From positions 31,415,253 to 31,479,252 of the forward strand of contig CM075939.1 in assembly GCA_038030265.1 (NCBI GenBank): 64,000 bases of DNA, read 5' to 3'. The notes below the pieces were generated by a model, which was not told where the DNA came from, ran no database searches, and was given only the letters and a program-made list of their open reading frames with translations. Source of the stretch: Corythucha ciliata. Its lineage: Eukaryota > Arthropoda > Insecta > Hemiptera > Tingidae. Both the position numbers and the translations under genes were made by a program. Positions 22,301 through 32,785 of the stretch are shown here, one piece after another. Each line of letters opens with the position of its first letter. The first letter of the stretch is position 1.

Positions 22301-24462
22301 GTTGAATTAAAATGATGAGTGGATTAATGGAAACGTAAATTTAAAAAATATGTCTGGAATGATAAGAACACAAAAATATTACCCCCATGAGTCGTGCGAA
22401 CCTCTCGTCCTATGCGATCCTCAAACTGCCTTGCACGACTCATGCGATTCTAGACGACTACAAATCGACCCGTGTGCGTCGCACCATGAGCGTCGAGAGG
22501 TTCGAGAGACGACCCTTAGACCCCTGAGACGCCTTAGAGTTATCATAAGTATAACCAGCAAATAACGTTCTTTAAAGGAACCACGAAGGTAAAGGTGGCT
22601 CTGTGAATACAATTTTTTCATGCCTTAAAGAACTCCTTTACAGTTCCTTACCCAATGCGGGTAAGGTTGGTTTCTGAATGCAAATTCCTGCTATAAGTAG
22701 CCACAAAGGTTAAGGTCTCGTAAAGGTGCGTTCCTGAATACGGCCCCTAGTGTAGCTTTCCATTCCGTAAACTTAGAATAATTATAAAACTACCAAGAAC
22801 TTCGCCGGTCGCTTCCCGTCCGTTGGAACCGCACTCGGGCGCATACGTGTTTAGCTGTTGACGTCCGAACAGCAACACTGCTTCCGCTCGTGCTCTGGAG
22901 CCGAGTTTCGTCAGTTCAAAGCTCAGTGGGACGAAAGATGAACGATCGAACACGCCTGCTTTGGTCGAAAAATTCCATTCTTTTCGAACCTGAAAAAGCT
23001 ATACTCGGCTGAACTATTCTGGCGCAATGGACGCGGTTCCTCTTTAAATTTATCAATTTGGGATCATTCGTCCCTCTTCTGAACTCTTAGGGCTTGCATC
23101 AGCCGAACGAACGCGGTTTCAGTGGAGCACAGTGGCTGGTGTCACACGAACTACCACCGCCCGGGCATGAATCGTGGCGTTTACGAGATTCAAAGAACCG
23201 CAACCACATGAGCGTATGGGCTGCGAACAAGAAGGAACCGTTTGTATTTTCGAAAAGCAAGGAGGTTTTCCGATTGCCGCTGCGAGGAATCGAGTAGAAG
23301 GTAATAGAAGGAGATTGAGGACACGAGACGAGTGACCCGCTCTACGGAATAGCCTCCGCTATGTGCCATTCGTTTTTCAAAGTAAATATTCGGCTATACG
23401 AAGTGGACTTCGACACCGCGAGTTTCATTACCGAAGAAGATTCCTGAAATTTGGCCTACGGGCTTGAAAATACATTTTCAAGAATACTAAAACGCAAATT
23501 TTGATGTAATAGTAATCGCCTTGTTTTGTTGTAACAAGGCTAGCTGATATGAATCAGGTTTTGGATAAAATAAAAAACAAAAAAATTCACTGACCAGAAA
23601 GGGAGGTTTTCATTTATTTATTTTAAGGGACAGTCATATTATAACCTATTCATATGCCGTTATATTGGAGCAAGACTCCCTCCATGTTATGTTATTTCTA
23701 TGGTGAGCACAAATAAATAGTAGAGGGAGCGTAAACAAAAAAAAAGGCACACTGAAGGTCTATAAAAAAGAAGGTCCGATCATCCATTTCGATAGACAAG
23801 AGGGGAAACATAAAAATGACGTAATTGAGGACAAAAATAATATAAAAAAAAACATCAGGGATTCTTCCTAGGTGTTCTCCAATGCGAATGGTCGTCATAG
23901 CGTCATTATTTACTTGCATGTACTTGATTTTCTGTGAAGGATTCTAATTTTTTTCTTGGACAAATTTAGTTGATTAAAAGACGACGATGCATTCACGTTG
24001 GAGAGCGACAGATACCTGGAGGGACTGAGGATTGACCAGTAGAGGCTAGTCCTTAGATACGGACGACTTATTCATTTGTCGTGCCATCATTACGATGAAG
24101 CGCGTGGTTTAAGCTGCGACTAGATTCGAGGATGCCCACGTAATCATTTCATAACGTGCTCTACAGATTAACCCATGGGGCGACAAGCCAAATTGAATGT
24201 CACAAGTGTTAGCGATGAGTGAAAGAACAGTGAGAGCATGCCCATCATTCTCACTTTCTAGGCTACCGTAACCCGTACTCTTGTTTTCATAGCTCTATCA
24301 AAGGTAACGTCACTATGTCATTCGGATACGTACCGCTCATTCTAGTCTAGTATGTAGTAGAAGAGAAGAGTATGTAAGAAAATATGAGGTGCTTTCCGCA
24401 CCCGTATCGTTCTAATTTCCGTTGGAAATGATTTTTATGAATTATATTGATGCATGCCAAGA
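19331..24462. other. 5.1 kb without recognisable gene or repeat
   Basis: Pyrimidine-rich stretches (20000-20290, 21000-21600) create open frames on both strands without motifs. CpG-richer segments lie at 22380-22540 and 22790-23310. Simple stem segments such as GGAACC-x-AAGGTAAAGG at about 22570-22740 hint at a decayed foldback ending TGAATACGGCCCC. No exon can be supported. Confidence 0.4.
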
Positions 24463-24713
24463 TAGAGAACCTTTAAAACACATCTACTGCAACACGGATT
24501 TCAGCACCATATTTGGTCCCTCAGTCGTTAGGGTAAACACAATATCATAAATGAAAAAATTGTCAACGTAACAGCAAACAAACGAGGAATGCGGTTGAAA
24601 TAAATAAAAATATCTTACTTGTCATGAGATCAGGTGATAGTTATAATCATATGAGGGACCAAGTATGGCGCCGATTTGCGTGTTGAAGTACTCGTGTTTT
24701 ACAGTGCCTTAGT
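24463..24713. mobile_element. MITE, TAGAGAACC family, copy 1
   Basis: Arms TAAAACACATCTACTGCAAC with GGATTTCAGCACCATATTTG are matched in inverse by CGCCGATTTGCGTG and CTCGTGTTTTA. The whole 250 bp recurs at 35173-35684, where it is interrupted by another MITE. Confidence 0.7.
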
Positions 24714-24746
24714 CAAGATACCGAGCAACACGTCCAAGCAATATTA

Positions 24747-25112
24747 GGTTCGTTCGTTTGTCGTTCAGTGTAGTGATGCAGTTCGTAGTTCGAGCAGTCA
24801 AGGATTGACGTTATTTTTTGAAAAGCAAACGAACGCTTTTTGTGCAAATGGCTAACCTAACGATAACAAAATCGTTACCTTTATAATTTATTCCCACTCC
24901 CCAGTCAGAAAAGTTGACGAAAGGTAATTATAGAGCAGGTTATAACATTTCGAGCAGCAAGCTCCTCCTAATTTTTCAGTGTAGATAGTGCTGCAATGAA
25001 CTGTCCGAGGTTTGACAAACGAACGCTTTCAGTGTAGTTTGGGATTACAGAAGAACGCTTATCGGACTGTTCGTGCACTCCAGAGCAGCTCCGGACGACA
25101 AACGAACGAATC
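24747..25112. mobile_element. TA-flanked MITE, ends GGTTCGTTCGTTTG
   Basis: GGTTCGTTCGTTTGTCGT at the left is matched in inverse by ACGACAAACGAACGAATC at the right. Flanked by TA (24745-24746, 25113-25114). It shares GAACGCTTTCAGTGTAG phrasing with the element at 2417-2751. Both are preceded by ATAT. Confidence 0.65.
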
Positions 25113-25588
25113 TATTATATTAGATTTATGAAGTATAGTGGAGCAGAGGTGTTAAACGTAAATTGAAGTAATCTGCCCAAAATATCCCCCGCACCTCATC
25201 TGACATGATCAGACCTTCTTATAATTATAGACCTTGCGGCACACTTCCTTTTCTCCAGGAGTCCAAATAATGGGATGAGAAAACTATTGGAATCGAATTT
25301 AAATAAAAAACTGCTGCTTTTGCTGAACGATAAAACGGAATTGAACGCTGAAAGTTTTATCTGCGGAAGATTAGCTTCAAATCAGTAAAAAATAATTTAT
25401 GGGAAACATCAACCAACAAGCACTTTTTTTCTCCCTAAACGGGTCCGGCGCAAATTGGGCCCAGCCAGTACCCAAGCCACGATTCATGCGAATCCTCGCG
25501 GCGACCCACGTTTTTCAATACCACCGCATATTGAACCCACGCATAGGCGACCCACTCATCCCATGACACTCTCTTTAAAAAATTATTA
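25113..25588. other. Spacer, nothing recognised
   Basis: AT-rich, no coding motif. Confidence 0.4.
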
Positions 25589-25726
25589 TGCCCGTATTTA
25601 TGAACGTTCCTTGACATTAAGGAACCCTTGAAATTCATTAAATCAGATGTTTTTATTGTGATCAATACTGTTCTCAATGGTTCCTTGACTCGAGGAAGTT
25701 TCAAGGAACGTTCATAAATACGGCCC
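25589..25726. mobile_element. MITE, ends GGSCCGTATTTATGAACG
   Basis: GCCCGTATTTATGAACGTTC at the left is matched in inverse by GAACGTTCATAAATACGGCC at the right. Flanks TTA (left) and TTG (right) may be a decayed 3-bp target duplication. The end CCGTATT resembles the element at 53415-53547. Confidence 0.65.
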
Positions 25727-26405
25727 TTGATGTCTAAAAAGTTAAGGTTAGGTCCGAGTTTCTCTTGGAATTAAACGCTTTAAACACAGTTCTGTAGCTT
25801 GGTTTCTAATCAGAAGAAGAAGAGATTTATATTATTGGACAGCTCGTGAAAAAAAGGTAATTGGAAATATTCCAAACCAAGTATATCACTAATTACTTTC
25901 TTTTTGGAGAGAGAGAGAGAGTGGGTGCGTTGATGAATTAACACAACTCTGATGATTCCACCCACAAGTTCTTTATTACCGGTTTCAACTACACATAGTC
26001 ATCCTCTGACCTAAAATCAAAGATAACGGCCAATAGCGAAAACGAGAAAAATAATGACCCCCCTCCCATCCCATATCGCAATAATTACCTTTTTATAACG
26101 AAATATAAGAAGAAAAAAATGAAAAATAAAAAACTATGCAACGGAGGTCACACGGACTTCATAAAAACAACAAAAATCAACATGTGACATCCCATTCACC
26201 TCTCTCAAAACTAAATCACCGCGGCGAGTTTGGAGACCCAGCAGATTCCAACGAACCCAAAGAGGGCGGGCCCAACCACCGATTTCCACTTCCCCCACTG
26301 ACGGGACGCGCGAATTATTCAAAGTACGGGAGCTCACAGCAGCTTGTCTGACTGGCGTCAACAAGGCACGCATTATCGGTGGGCTTTCAAACTCCGTATT
26401 GCTAT

Positions 26406-27263
26406 TTACACATTTCTGGCCTTTTTCCGCACACGCTTTCTTAATCTCATATCGCTCCAACATCCTATCTGTCCCCTTTTATTCGCGAAATGAAGGATTT
26501 CCGTACTCTCGGGCATGAAAGAATGATTTGCAGCTCTCAAGTGGTCATTAAACTCCGACTTTTTGGCATTCCTAGGCGAATGCTCAAGGATTCGCGTTTT
26601 TAACTCCCTGCCACTTTGTCCTAAGTATACCACCCCGCACTCGCAGCCCAATCGGTACACTCCACTGCGCTGTAGTCGATTCACCTCATCCTTATGCTTA
26701 GATAGTACTGACCGGACCAACCCATGTCCCTTATTCGCCACTGCGAAGCCTTTGCCTTTGAAAACTTGACCGACTTTTTCCGACATCCTCCCTACATAGG
26801 GAACCACGCAAAACCCCACATGCTCTTCCTTAATCCCAGTCCTTAACGCTTGTCCACAAGCACTGATGAACATCTTACGCCTTCTCCCCGTTACGAGCCT
26901 GTCCACGAAGCTGTCGTCGTAACCATTCTTCTTCTTCGCGATCACTTTAATAGTGGACAATTCCCGCAGATAACTGTCTTGACACAGGGGCACCTTGAAC
27001 ATCCTGTCAATTAGCCACACAAACCCCGCAGCGTTTTGAGACCATGGATGCATGGAATCCTCCGCAATCATCGTATCCGTCGTGGTCGGCTTCCTGAAAA
27101 TGTCAAAAACAAATCTCCTCTGCTCGGTGATTGACAATTTGAGATCCAAAAAGTTCAAAGAATCATGGGTCCCCACTTCCAGCGTGAACTGAATTGAACG
27201 GTGAATGGAATGTACAAATTCAAAGAAACCTTCTAGTTCCACTCGTATTCCACCTATAAGCAC
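26406..27263 (-). pseudogene. Penelope RT thumb and GIY-YIG endonuclease
   Basis: 285 open codons. Residues 35-60 (LNFLDLKLSI, FRKPTTTDT) and 68-100 (MHPWSQNAAGF, DRMFKVPL) match the RT C-terminal region of Penelope-like elements. The endonuclease starts at GVY (201-203), with Cys207/Cys209, VYLG (212-215), R219/R224, E227 and H228, then H241 and H247. This fits GIY-YIG chemistry with the Cys/His pairs seen in Penelope endonucleases. The enzyme would nick target DNA to prime reverse transcription. The ORF is separated from the catalytic RT part by a frameshift near 27260. Confidence 0.85.
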
Positions 27264-27662
27264 AACACGTCATCCACATACCTTTTCCACAGTATGACCT
27301 TATTCTTTATGTCAACGTTATTTTCGAAAAGGACCTTTTCAAACTTATTGATAAATATTTCCGCTACGAGGTGTGATAGGGGGGACCCCATTGGAAGACC
27401 CACCATTTCATAAAACATGTTGTCCACCTTACAATAGTTATACTCTAAACACAATTTTAGTAAGTCCATAAATATCGCTGATAATTTTTCTTTCAACAAG
27501 TTTTTCATCCAGCATCTGTTCAATCATAGGGGCACACTCAGACGGGGGATATTAGTAAATAAACTTTTCACATCAAAAGAAGCAAGAATACCACTATCCG
27601 GCACTGTCAATTTACTTAATTCCTCGACCAGCTCCAATGAATTCTTTATTCCATGGACAGAT
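27254..27662 (-). pseudogene. Penelope reverse transcriptase core, frameshifted
   Basis: On the minus strand a frame from about 27660 reads SLELVEELSKL, then SFDVKSLFTNIP, the catalytic motif A. Another frame continues with MIEQMLDEKLVERKI. After a further shift near 27450 comes LPMGSPLS, AEIFINKFE and KRYVDDVLC, the YVDD catalytic motif C. Order and spacing are as in Penelope-type RTs, which resemble telomerase. At least two frameshifts make it non-functional. The upstream end stops at the junction with the inverted UTR, so the N-terminal half is absent. Confidence 0.8.
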
Positions 27663-27667
27663 TTAAT

Positions 27668-27839
27668 CTGCTGGGTCTCCGAACTCGCCGAGGTGATTTA
27701 GTTTTGAGAGCGGTGAATGGGATGTCAAATAATGGTGGTTTTTTATTGTTTCTATGTCGTTTTTATGATGTTTGTGACGTCCGTTGCATAGTTTTTTATT
27801 TCTAATTTTTTTGTTCTTATATTTCGTTATAAAAAGGTA
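27668..27839 (+). repeat. PLE1 3' UTR copy, inverted, first part
   Basis: GGGTCTCCGAACTCGCCG and GTGATTTAGTTTTGAGAGCG match in inverse the 3' UTR at about 26090-26250. The copy continues after the nested MITE at 28761. Confidence 0.75.
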
Positions 27840-28760
27840 CTGTAAAGTGGGTTAACTTAGGGTGCGTTCATAGTGAATCACCTTCAGTGCGATACCTCGA
27901 TGAGCGATGCCCCGATGAAACATCGATGAAGAACAAACATCAATAATTGTATGGGACTGTTAGTGAAGCACCCTCACTGCGATGTGATCTTCGATACCTC
28001 GCTACTATCATCGATGATTTGAACCATATGGTTCCTCGACCCCCCTCCTGTCCGTTGCTTTTTTTTTCTTTTCAAAATCTTTTCAAATCCTCCTTCAAAC
28101 AACTGACGTAAGTCACGCACACCTGTCCCCTTCAAGCTTTGACCCTTATTTTGAAAAAAAAAAAAAAGCAACGGGCAGGAGGGGGGTTGAGGAACCATAT
28201 GGTTCAAATCATCGAGGATAGTAGCGAGGTATCGAAGATCACATCGCAGTGAGGGTGCTTCACTATGAACAGTCCCATACAATTATTGATGTTTGTTCTT
28301 CATCGATGTTTCATCGGGGCATCGCTCATCGAGGTATCGCAGTGAAGGTTATTCACTATGATCGCACCCTTAGAACACGTGGGGTAACTTTAGTAGTGAA
28401 TGAATTTTGTCTACAAGTCGTCGTGGAGAGCTCGAGTTTAAAGTTAGCTAACCCTAACTTGTACCATCCTTTCGTAAATTACATGTGTAGTGCTGATGAA
28501 TAGTTGAAAAACCTCACGTTTTCTAACTTGGAATGCTAAACGCCTTTTTGATTTCTAAGTGGTAACTCAGGCGTTTGGCATTCCAAGTTAGCAAACGTGA
28601 CGTTTTTCGGCGATGAAAAGTACTACACATGTGATTTATGAAAGGATGGTACCTGCCGGGGTTAGCTAACTTTAAATTTGAACCCTCCACAACGACTTGT
28701 TGACAAAATTCATTCACTACTAAAGTTACCCCACGTGTTCTAAGATACCCCACCTTACGG
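27840..28760. mobile_element. TA-flanked foldback MITE nested in PLE1 UTR
   Basis: Ends CTGTAAAGTGGG and CCACCTTACGG, flanked by TA (27838-27839, 28761-28762) within the UTR phrase AAAGGTA/ATTATTG. Long inverted arms include GAACACGTGGGGTAACTTTA, TGAATGAATTTTGTC and CTAACTTGGAATGC. Its left arm is interrupted by the TTA-flanked MITE at 27860-28369. Without that insert it is ~410 bp. Confidence 0.7.
27860..28369. mobile_element. PIF/Harbinger-type foldback MITE, copy 1
   Basis: Starts GGGTGCGTTCATAGTG and ends CGCACCC. Arms of ~200 bp contain CGATACCTCGATGAGCGATG, ACCATATGGTTC and GATCTTCGATACCTCGC in inverse. Flanked by TTA on both sides (27857-27859, 28370-28372). The centre is a T-rich/A-rich hairpin. 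A second copy is at 44020-44520. No ORF. Confidence 0.85.
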
Positions 28761-28950
28761 TAATTATTGTGTCATGGGTGAGAGGGGGTAATTATTTTTC
28801 TCGTTTTCGCTATTGGCCGTTATCTTTGTTTTAGTGCATTTCATTCAAAAAATGCACTATTTTTAGGTCTGAGTATGACTATGTGTAGTTGAAACCGGTC
28901 ACCGTATGATAAAGAACTTGTGGGTGGAACCATCAGAGTTGTGTTAATTT
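28761..28950 (+). repeat. PLE1 3' UTR copy, inverted, second part with hammerhead-like core
   Basis: Matches in inverse the UTR at 25939-26090. It contains GGTCTGAGTATGACTATG, GTAGTTGAAACCGGTCACC, then AAAGAACTTGTGGGTGGAA. The copy differs from the others by a ~31-nt hairpin insert at about 28829-28859. Confidence 0.75.
28829..28859. mobile_element. ~31-nt hairpin insertion
   Basis: TAGTGCATTT (28832-28841), an 8-nt loop and AAATGCACTA (28850-28859) form a perfect hairpin. The sister UTR copy at 25879-26110 reads straight through this point, so the hairpin is an insertion. A second copy with the same arms and loop length is at 29794-29821. Confidence 0.6.
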
Positions 28951-29104
28951 AAGTATATCACTTGTATATAGAGTCAGCCACGTCTTAATCACGACCCACT
29001 AATCTGTGTTGCGAAAACAAATCCTCCAAAGCGAGCCCACGCAAGGATTACGCTGGGAATGGAGTGGGACCGTTTTGCGTCGCGGAATTTAATTCTTTGC
29101 TTTA

Positions 29105-29698
29105 AAGCCTGTACACACGGAGACTTTTCTTTCATGACATCCGTGGCATGACAGAAAAGTCTCCGTGTGAACTCAAAAAAGTTATAACATTTGATGTCAT
29201 ACCATATCTGTCATAACAGATTTTGAGAATTCAACGGTGACATCTTTCAAGACAGAAATGTCTTGTAACCTTCTCATCTTGGGTAACCTTCACACCCCCC
29301 TGTGTTTGTTTGATTATTGAGTAAATTTAATTTATTGTTATAATGGAGAGGAGTGGGGAAATTGTAATGGCTTTAATAGCCGATTATGAAGTTCATGAGT
29401 GCCTCTACGACCCAACCAACGGGAATTACTCAAATAAACATGCTAGGAAGGAGGCCGTAAACCGGAAGCCACTCAATTTTTCCACAAGCGTGAACTCGTG
29501 AAGTTGGCTTTCTTTTTTCCCAGCCACCTATAGCCTCAATGTAACCTACCCTCTGAAAATCATGCTTCCAGGCTACCATGTCATGACCTAAATGACCTTG
29601 AGTGAACACAAGGAGCTTGACAGATATGGCATACCATTTCTTGCTTCAATATGTCATAACTTGTGTCATGACGTTTCTGTCTCCGTGTGTACAGCCTT
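29105..29698 (+). mobile_element. PIF/Harbinger-like element with MADF-like ORF
   Basis: Ends AAGCCTGTACACACGGAGAC and GTCTCCGTGTGTACAGCCTT form 20-bp terminal inverted repeats with one mismatch. Flanked by TTA (29102-29104, 29699-29701). Subterminal TCATGACA and GTCATA phrases recur in both orientations. No transposase is left, but the short ORF inside fits the accessory Myb/MADF protein of this superfamily. Confidence 0.7.
29343..29501 (+). pseudogene. MADF/Myb-like domain fragment
   Basis: 52 codons. LIADYEVHECLYD followed by YSNKHARKEAV matches the start of a MADF domain: a LI-x-x-V-x-x-x-x-x-LYD motif, then Y-x-N and a W-x-x-I helix, here with the Trp missing. Harbinger elements encode such a DNA-binding partner next to the transposase, and this one sits between Harbinger-type ends. 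The ORF stops after the first two helices, so it is truncated. Confidence 0.5.
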
Positions 29699-29790
29699 TT
29701 ACAGAGGGAACCACGCGTGGTTTATTTAGTGGCTGGGATTGGTTGGCTTCAATTTTTGACGGGCCTAAGGCCTAAGGTCTTTAAATTGTT

Positions 29791-29822
29791 TTTTAGTGCA
29801 TTTCATCCTGAAAATGCACTAT
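29791..29822. mobile_element. ~31-nt hairpin, second copy
   Basis: TAGTGCATTT (29794-29803), an 8-nt loop and AAATGCACTA (29812-29821). Arms are identical to those at 28832-28859 while the loop sequence differs. It lies in otherwise unrelated sequence. Confidence 0.5.
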
Positions 29823-29937
29823 TGGTCTCGTCGTGATGGTGGCAAACATGGGTCATGTCATGTTTTTTTCACGTTTCAGAACCTCTAGAACACGAATTCA
29901 GTAGTCTCCGGAATTCGATATATAATGGCCGTTTTTT

Positions 29938-30490
29938 TGTTAGCACGATAACTCTCGAAGAAATTAATTTAGCGGAACGCGCTTTGGCACAAAAATCAGT
30001 AGTCATAAGACCCCGGTCGGTGTTGCATTTGGGCCAAATCGGTCGAAGTGGAGGGGGGAAAATAGGGGTTGAAATGGTCAAAAAATCACTTTAAATCACC
30101 AGTTGATTCTAGAAGCATCATATTCGGTACGTATACTCCATGTTAGAGTAGCCATTGATTCCCATTTTAATATTTTGAAAAAGTCGAAGGGGAGGGGGTG
30201 TTGCTACTGGAGTGGAAGTAAGTGTGTGGTCTTGATGGCACGATAACTCTCGAAGAAATCATTAGCGGAACGCGCTTTAGCACAAAAATCATTAGTCGTA
30301 AGACCCCGGTCGGTATTGCATTAGGGCCAAATCGGTCAAGGTGGAGGGGGGGAATGGGGGTTGAAATAGTCAAAAAATCACTAAAAATCACTAGTTGATT
30401 CCCATTTTAATTTTTTGAAAAAGTCGAAGGGGAGGGGTTGTTGCCCCCGGAGTGGAAGTAAGCGTGTGGTCTTGTTAGCAAGATAACTCT
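29938..30490. repeat. Tandem repeat, two full units and a stub
   Basis: Unit 1 (29938-30235) and unit 2 (30236-30474) share GCACGATAACTCTCGAAG, AAGACCCCGGTCGGT, GGCCAAATCGGTC and GAAAAAGTCGAAGGGGAGG. Unit 1 carries an extra ~55 bp near 30110-30165. A third unit begins GTTAGCAAGATAACTCTC and stops where the Jockey relic begins. Confidence 0.75.
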
Positions 30491-32133
30491 CTTTGTTTTT
30501 CTTCTAGAATAGGCCTTAGTCTTTTCAGGAGGAGTTTCTCAAAAAGTTTCGAGACTGTAGGGAGAAGTGAAATGGGTCGATTCGACTTCACTTCATTAGC
30601 TGGCTTTCCCGGCTTCGCTATCATTATAACTTCAGCTACTTTCCATTGCCAGGGGACGTACTTGAGGCGTAAGGCTGCGTTGATTAAATACAGTAGCTTC
30701 CTAAGTCCCCTTTCGGGCAGCTCCCGCATTATCCTGGCTGTTATCAAGTCATAGCCGGGGGATTTTTTCCTACTGAGGTTGGTAATTTCCGTCCTTAGTT
30801 CTTTGATCGTTATTGGCCGAATTTCCCTGTTGTCCTTGTTGGGTACGTAGGATACACATTCGTTGGCTGACTGCCGTGGATGGGGCTGGAAGGTTCTTTC
30901 CAGATGATCTGCAAATACCTGCACTTTTTCCTTTTGCGCTCCTAGCCCATGTTCCTTCACCAGTTCGAATGGGTGGTATAGGCACTTTTGGTCGCTTGAG
31001 GCTCTTTGTCGCTTTTCACAGCGAATATTCTGTGCCTTTTTCTGGTGTCAACCCTTCGAGGTACGCCGAAAATTCTTCGTTCTTTACATGCCTTATAAGC
31101 GCTTTCAGCTGGTTACAAAGCTTGTTCAATTTCATCTTAATTTCTGTTGATCGATTCCTTTGCCATATTTTACGAGCGGGCCTTTTCGCTTGAACCATTT
31201 CCCGTACTTCCACAGGATAGCTAGACCACCGCTTGTGATTGGGATTATTACTCGGCGTGCTTCTCCAAGCCGCCTGTTGTAAGGTGTGCACAAAGTTATG
31301 CACCTCTTTCTCTAACTGGGCAGGCGTTTGCAGACTTGTTGATAAGTCAACTTTGCCGTTCACAATCTCCTCGAACATCTCCCAATTGTTCCGCCTATTC
31401 GTGAGTCTTTCTGCTTCTTCTTTCATTATTATCGATTCACTAACTGTCATGACTACCGCCGAGTGATCGGATAACAAGTTTTCGTCGTCCTCAGTGTGTA
31501 TGTAATTTGATGACAAGCCCTTCACATTGAAGAAGTCAATATGGTCCGGTGTTTTATTCATATCCTTAGGCCAGTAGGTCGGTTTTCCTCCTGAATGAAA
31601 CTCACGGTGCGCTTCTCTTCCAGCCTCAAAAAGTTGTCTTCCTTTCGGATTCTGGATTATTGATCCCCAGTATTGGTGTTTCGCATTAAAGTCACCTCTG
31701 ACAATGAAGTCAGAGCCCAAGTCCGTTGCCCAAGTCTGTTGAATAGATTAGCGTAGTCGTCTTTTTTCAGCGCATGCCTTGGAGGACAGTATATTGCCGC
31801 AAAAATCATCTCTCTGTCTTTCATAAAGACACTCATGCGAGCTACTTGCATTGCATCTTCTTCTATCTTTTCTTCCTCGTGATGCTTGATATTTTCCTTG
31901 ATTAGGACCGCAGCTCCCCCTCTCGCCCTAACGGCAGGATGAACGCTATGGTACAATCGATATCCCTTGATTTTAACGAATGATGATCTAGTGAAGTGTG
32001 TTTCAGAGATTAAACAAATGTCAATGTTTTCTTTTTGTAAAAATATTTCCAACTCCAACAACCTTTCTCGGAGTCCATTTGGATTCCACAGCACTATGCG
32101 AAATGAATGGATGCCTCTCAATTTAATTTTCAT
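30475..32133 (-). pseudogene. Jockey ORF2: APE endonuclease and partial RT
   Basis: Starting at ATG 32133: endonuclease motifs VLWNPNG, SETHF (catalytic Glu), then after a frameshift near 31715 GDFNAKH and LSDHSAVV. The linker follows with a stop at 31016-31018 and another frameshift near 30965. The RT N-terminal region then reads KKSPGYDLITA, IMIAKPGKP and RPISLLPTVSKLFEKLL, the usual motifs 0-2 of Jockey RTs. The ORF ends before the FADD catalytic motif. Role when intact: nicking target DNA and copying the RNA in place. Confidence 0.85.
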
Positions 32134-32134
32134 C

Positions 32135-32785
32135 TTATACTTTAAATTTAGCGCTGTTTTCAATTTTCTTGATGCGCTCAGCCATCTCTACATATTTACC
32201 AGCTTGATCATCAAGTTTCTTCAGAATTAGGGAGAGTAATTCCTCAGTAGATTTGTTTTTGATCCCCGAAACCGGATTTTCTACGGCGTCCGCAAAGGTG
32301 CTCCGGGCTTTGACGTTCTCCGTATCGGCTCGTGCGCTCGGTTTTTTTAAATGAGCGAAGAATATATCCCAAGGAGATTTGAAGTCACCCCGTGGATTTT
32401 TTGACTTATCTCGGATTTTCTGCAATTCCTTTGCTACTGCGCATCCTCTGTAGCTTGCAGGGTGGTGACCACGGCAATTTACACACTTGGGAGGAAGTTG
32501 TCTATCCAATGTGCAATCTTTCTTGTTTTGCTTACCAGCACACTTTACGCATCTTGCTTCCATTTTGCAATATCTTTGCGTATGGTTGAAACCTTGGCAG
32601 TTTTTACACTGCGGGATCGCTTTCGAAGTCCTCCTCAATGGTTCAATTTTAACTTTAACATTAAGGATAGATTTACTATTGTGAATATTTTCTACTTTCT
32701 CATTGTTGTCGAATACAAGCATGAAAAGCGGCAGAGAATGTTTCAAAATAGAGACCTCGCCACGTTCGTCAAAGTCTTTCTCTGT
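32135..32785 (-). pseudogene. Jockey ORF1, gag-like zinc-knuckle protein
   Basis: Open from 32785 on the minus strand with the true N-terminus missing. Early residues (HSLPLFMLVF, LNVKVKIEPLRR) match the conserved segment before the knuckles in Jockey gag proteins. Knuckle 1 is C-x2-C-x4-H-x4-C (CKNCQGFNHTQRYC). The second starts CVKC, and the third is CVNCRGHH followed by a Cys. The protein would bind element RNA in ribonucleoprotein particles. The C-terminal part is Lys-rich and ends VEMAERIKKIE. Confidence 0.85.

Larger units (their letters stand above)
25879..28962 (-). mobile_element. Penelope-like element PLE1, inverted 3' UTRs at both ends
   Basis: The insertion is bounded by identical AAGTATATCACT at 25879-25890 and 28951-28962, a 12-bp target duplication. 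Read on the minus strand it encodes a decayed Penelope RT and GIY-YIG endonuclease, then a 3' UTR (26405 down to about 25920) containing CAGAGGATGACTATGTG and GTTGAAACCGG. The 5' side carries the same UTR in opposite orientation (27668-27839 plus 28761-28950), split by a later MITE insertion. Between the left target copy and the UTR homology lies a GA-microsatellite-containing tail (25891-25938). The element is dead: several frameshifts. Confidence 0.8.

Noticed and set aside
25943..25965. CTGATGATTCCACC on the plus strand as another hammerhead core
   Set aside because: No GAAA core follows at a suitable distance; it is the opposite strand of the PLE1 tail.
29938..30490. CRISPR-like or operon-like repeats
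   Set aside because: The repeats are long, contiguous and without spacers, in a eukaryotic context; no cas genes.
30813..31193. 126-codon plus-strand ORF
   Set aside because: Antisense shadow of the Jockey ORF2.
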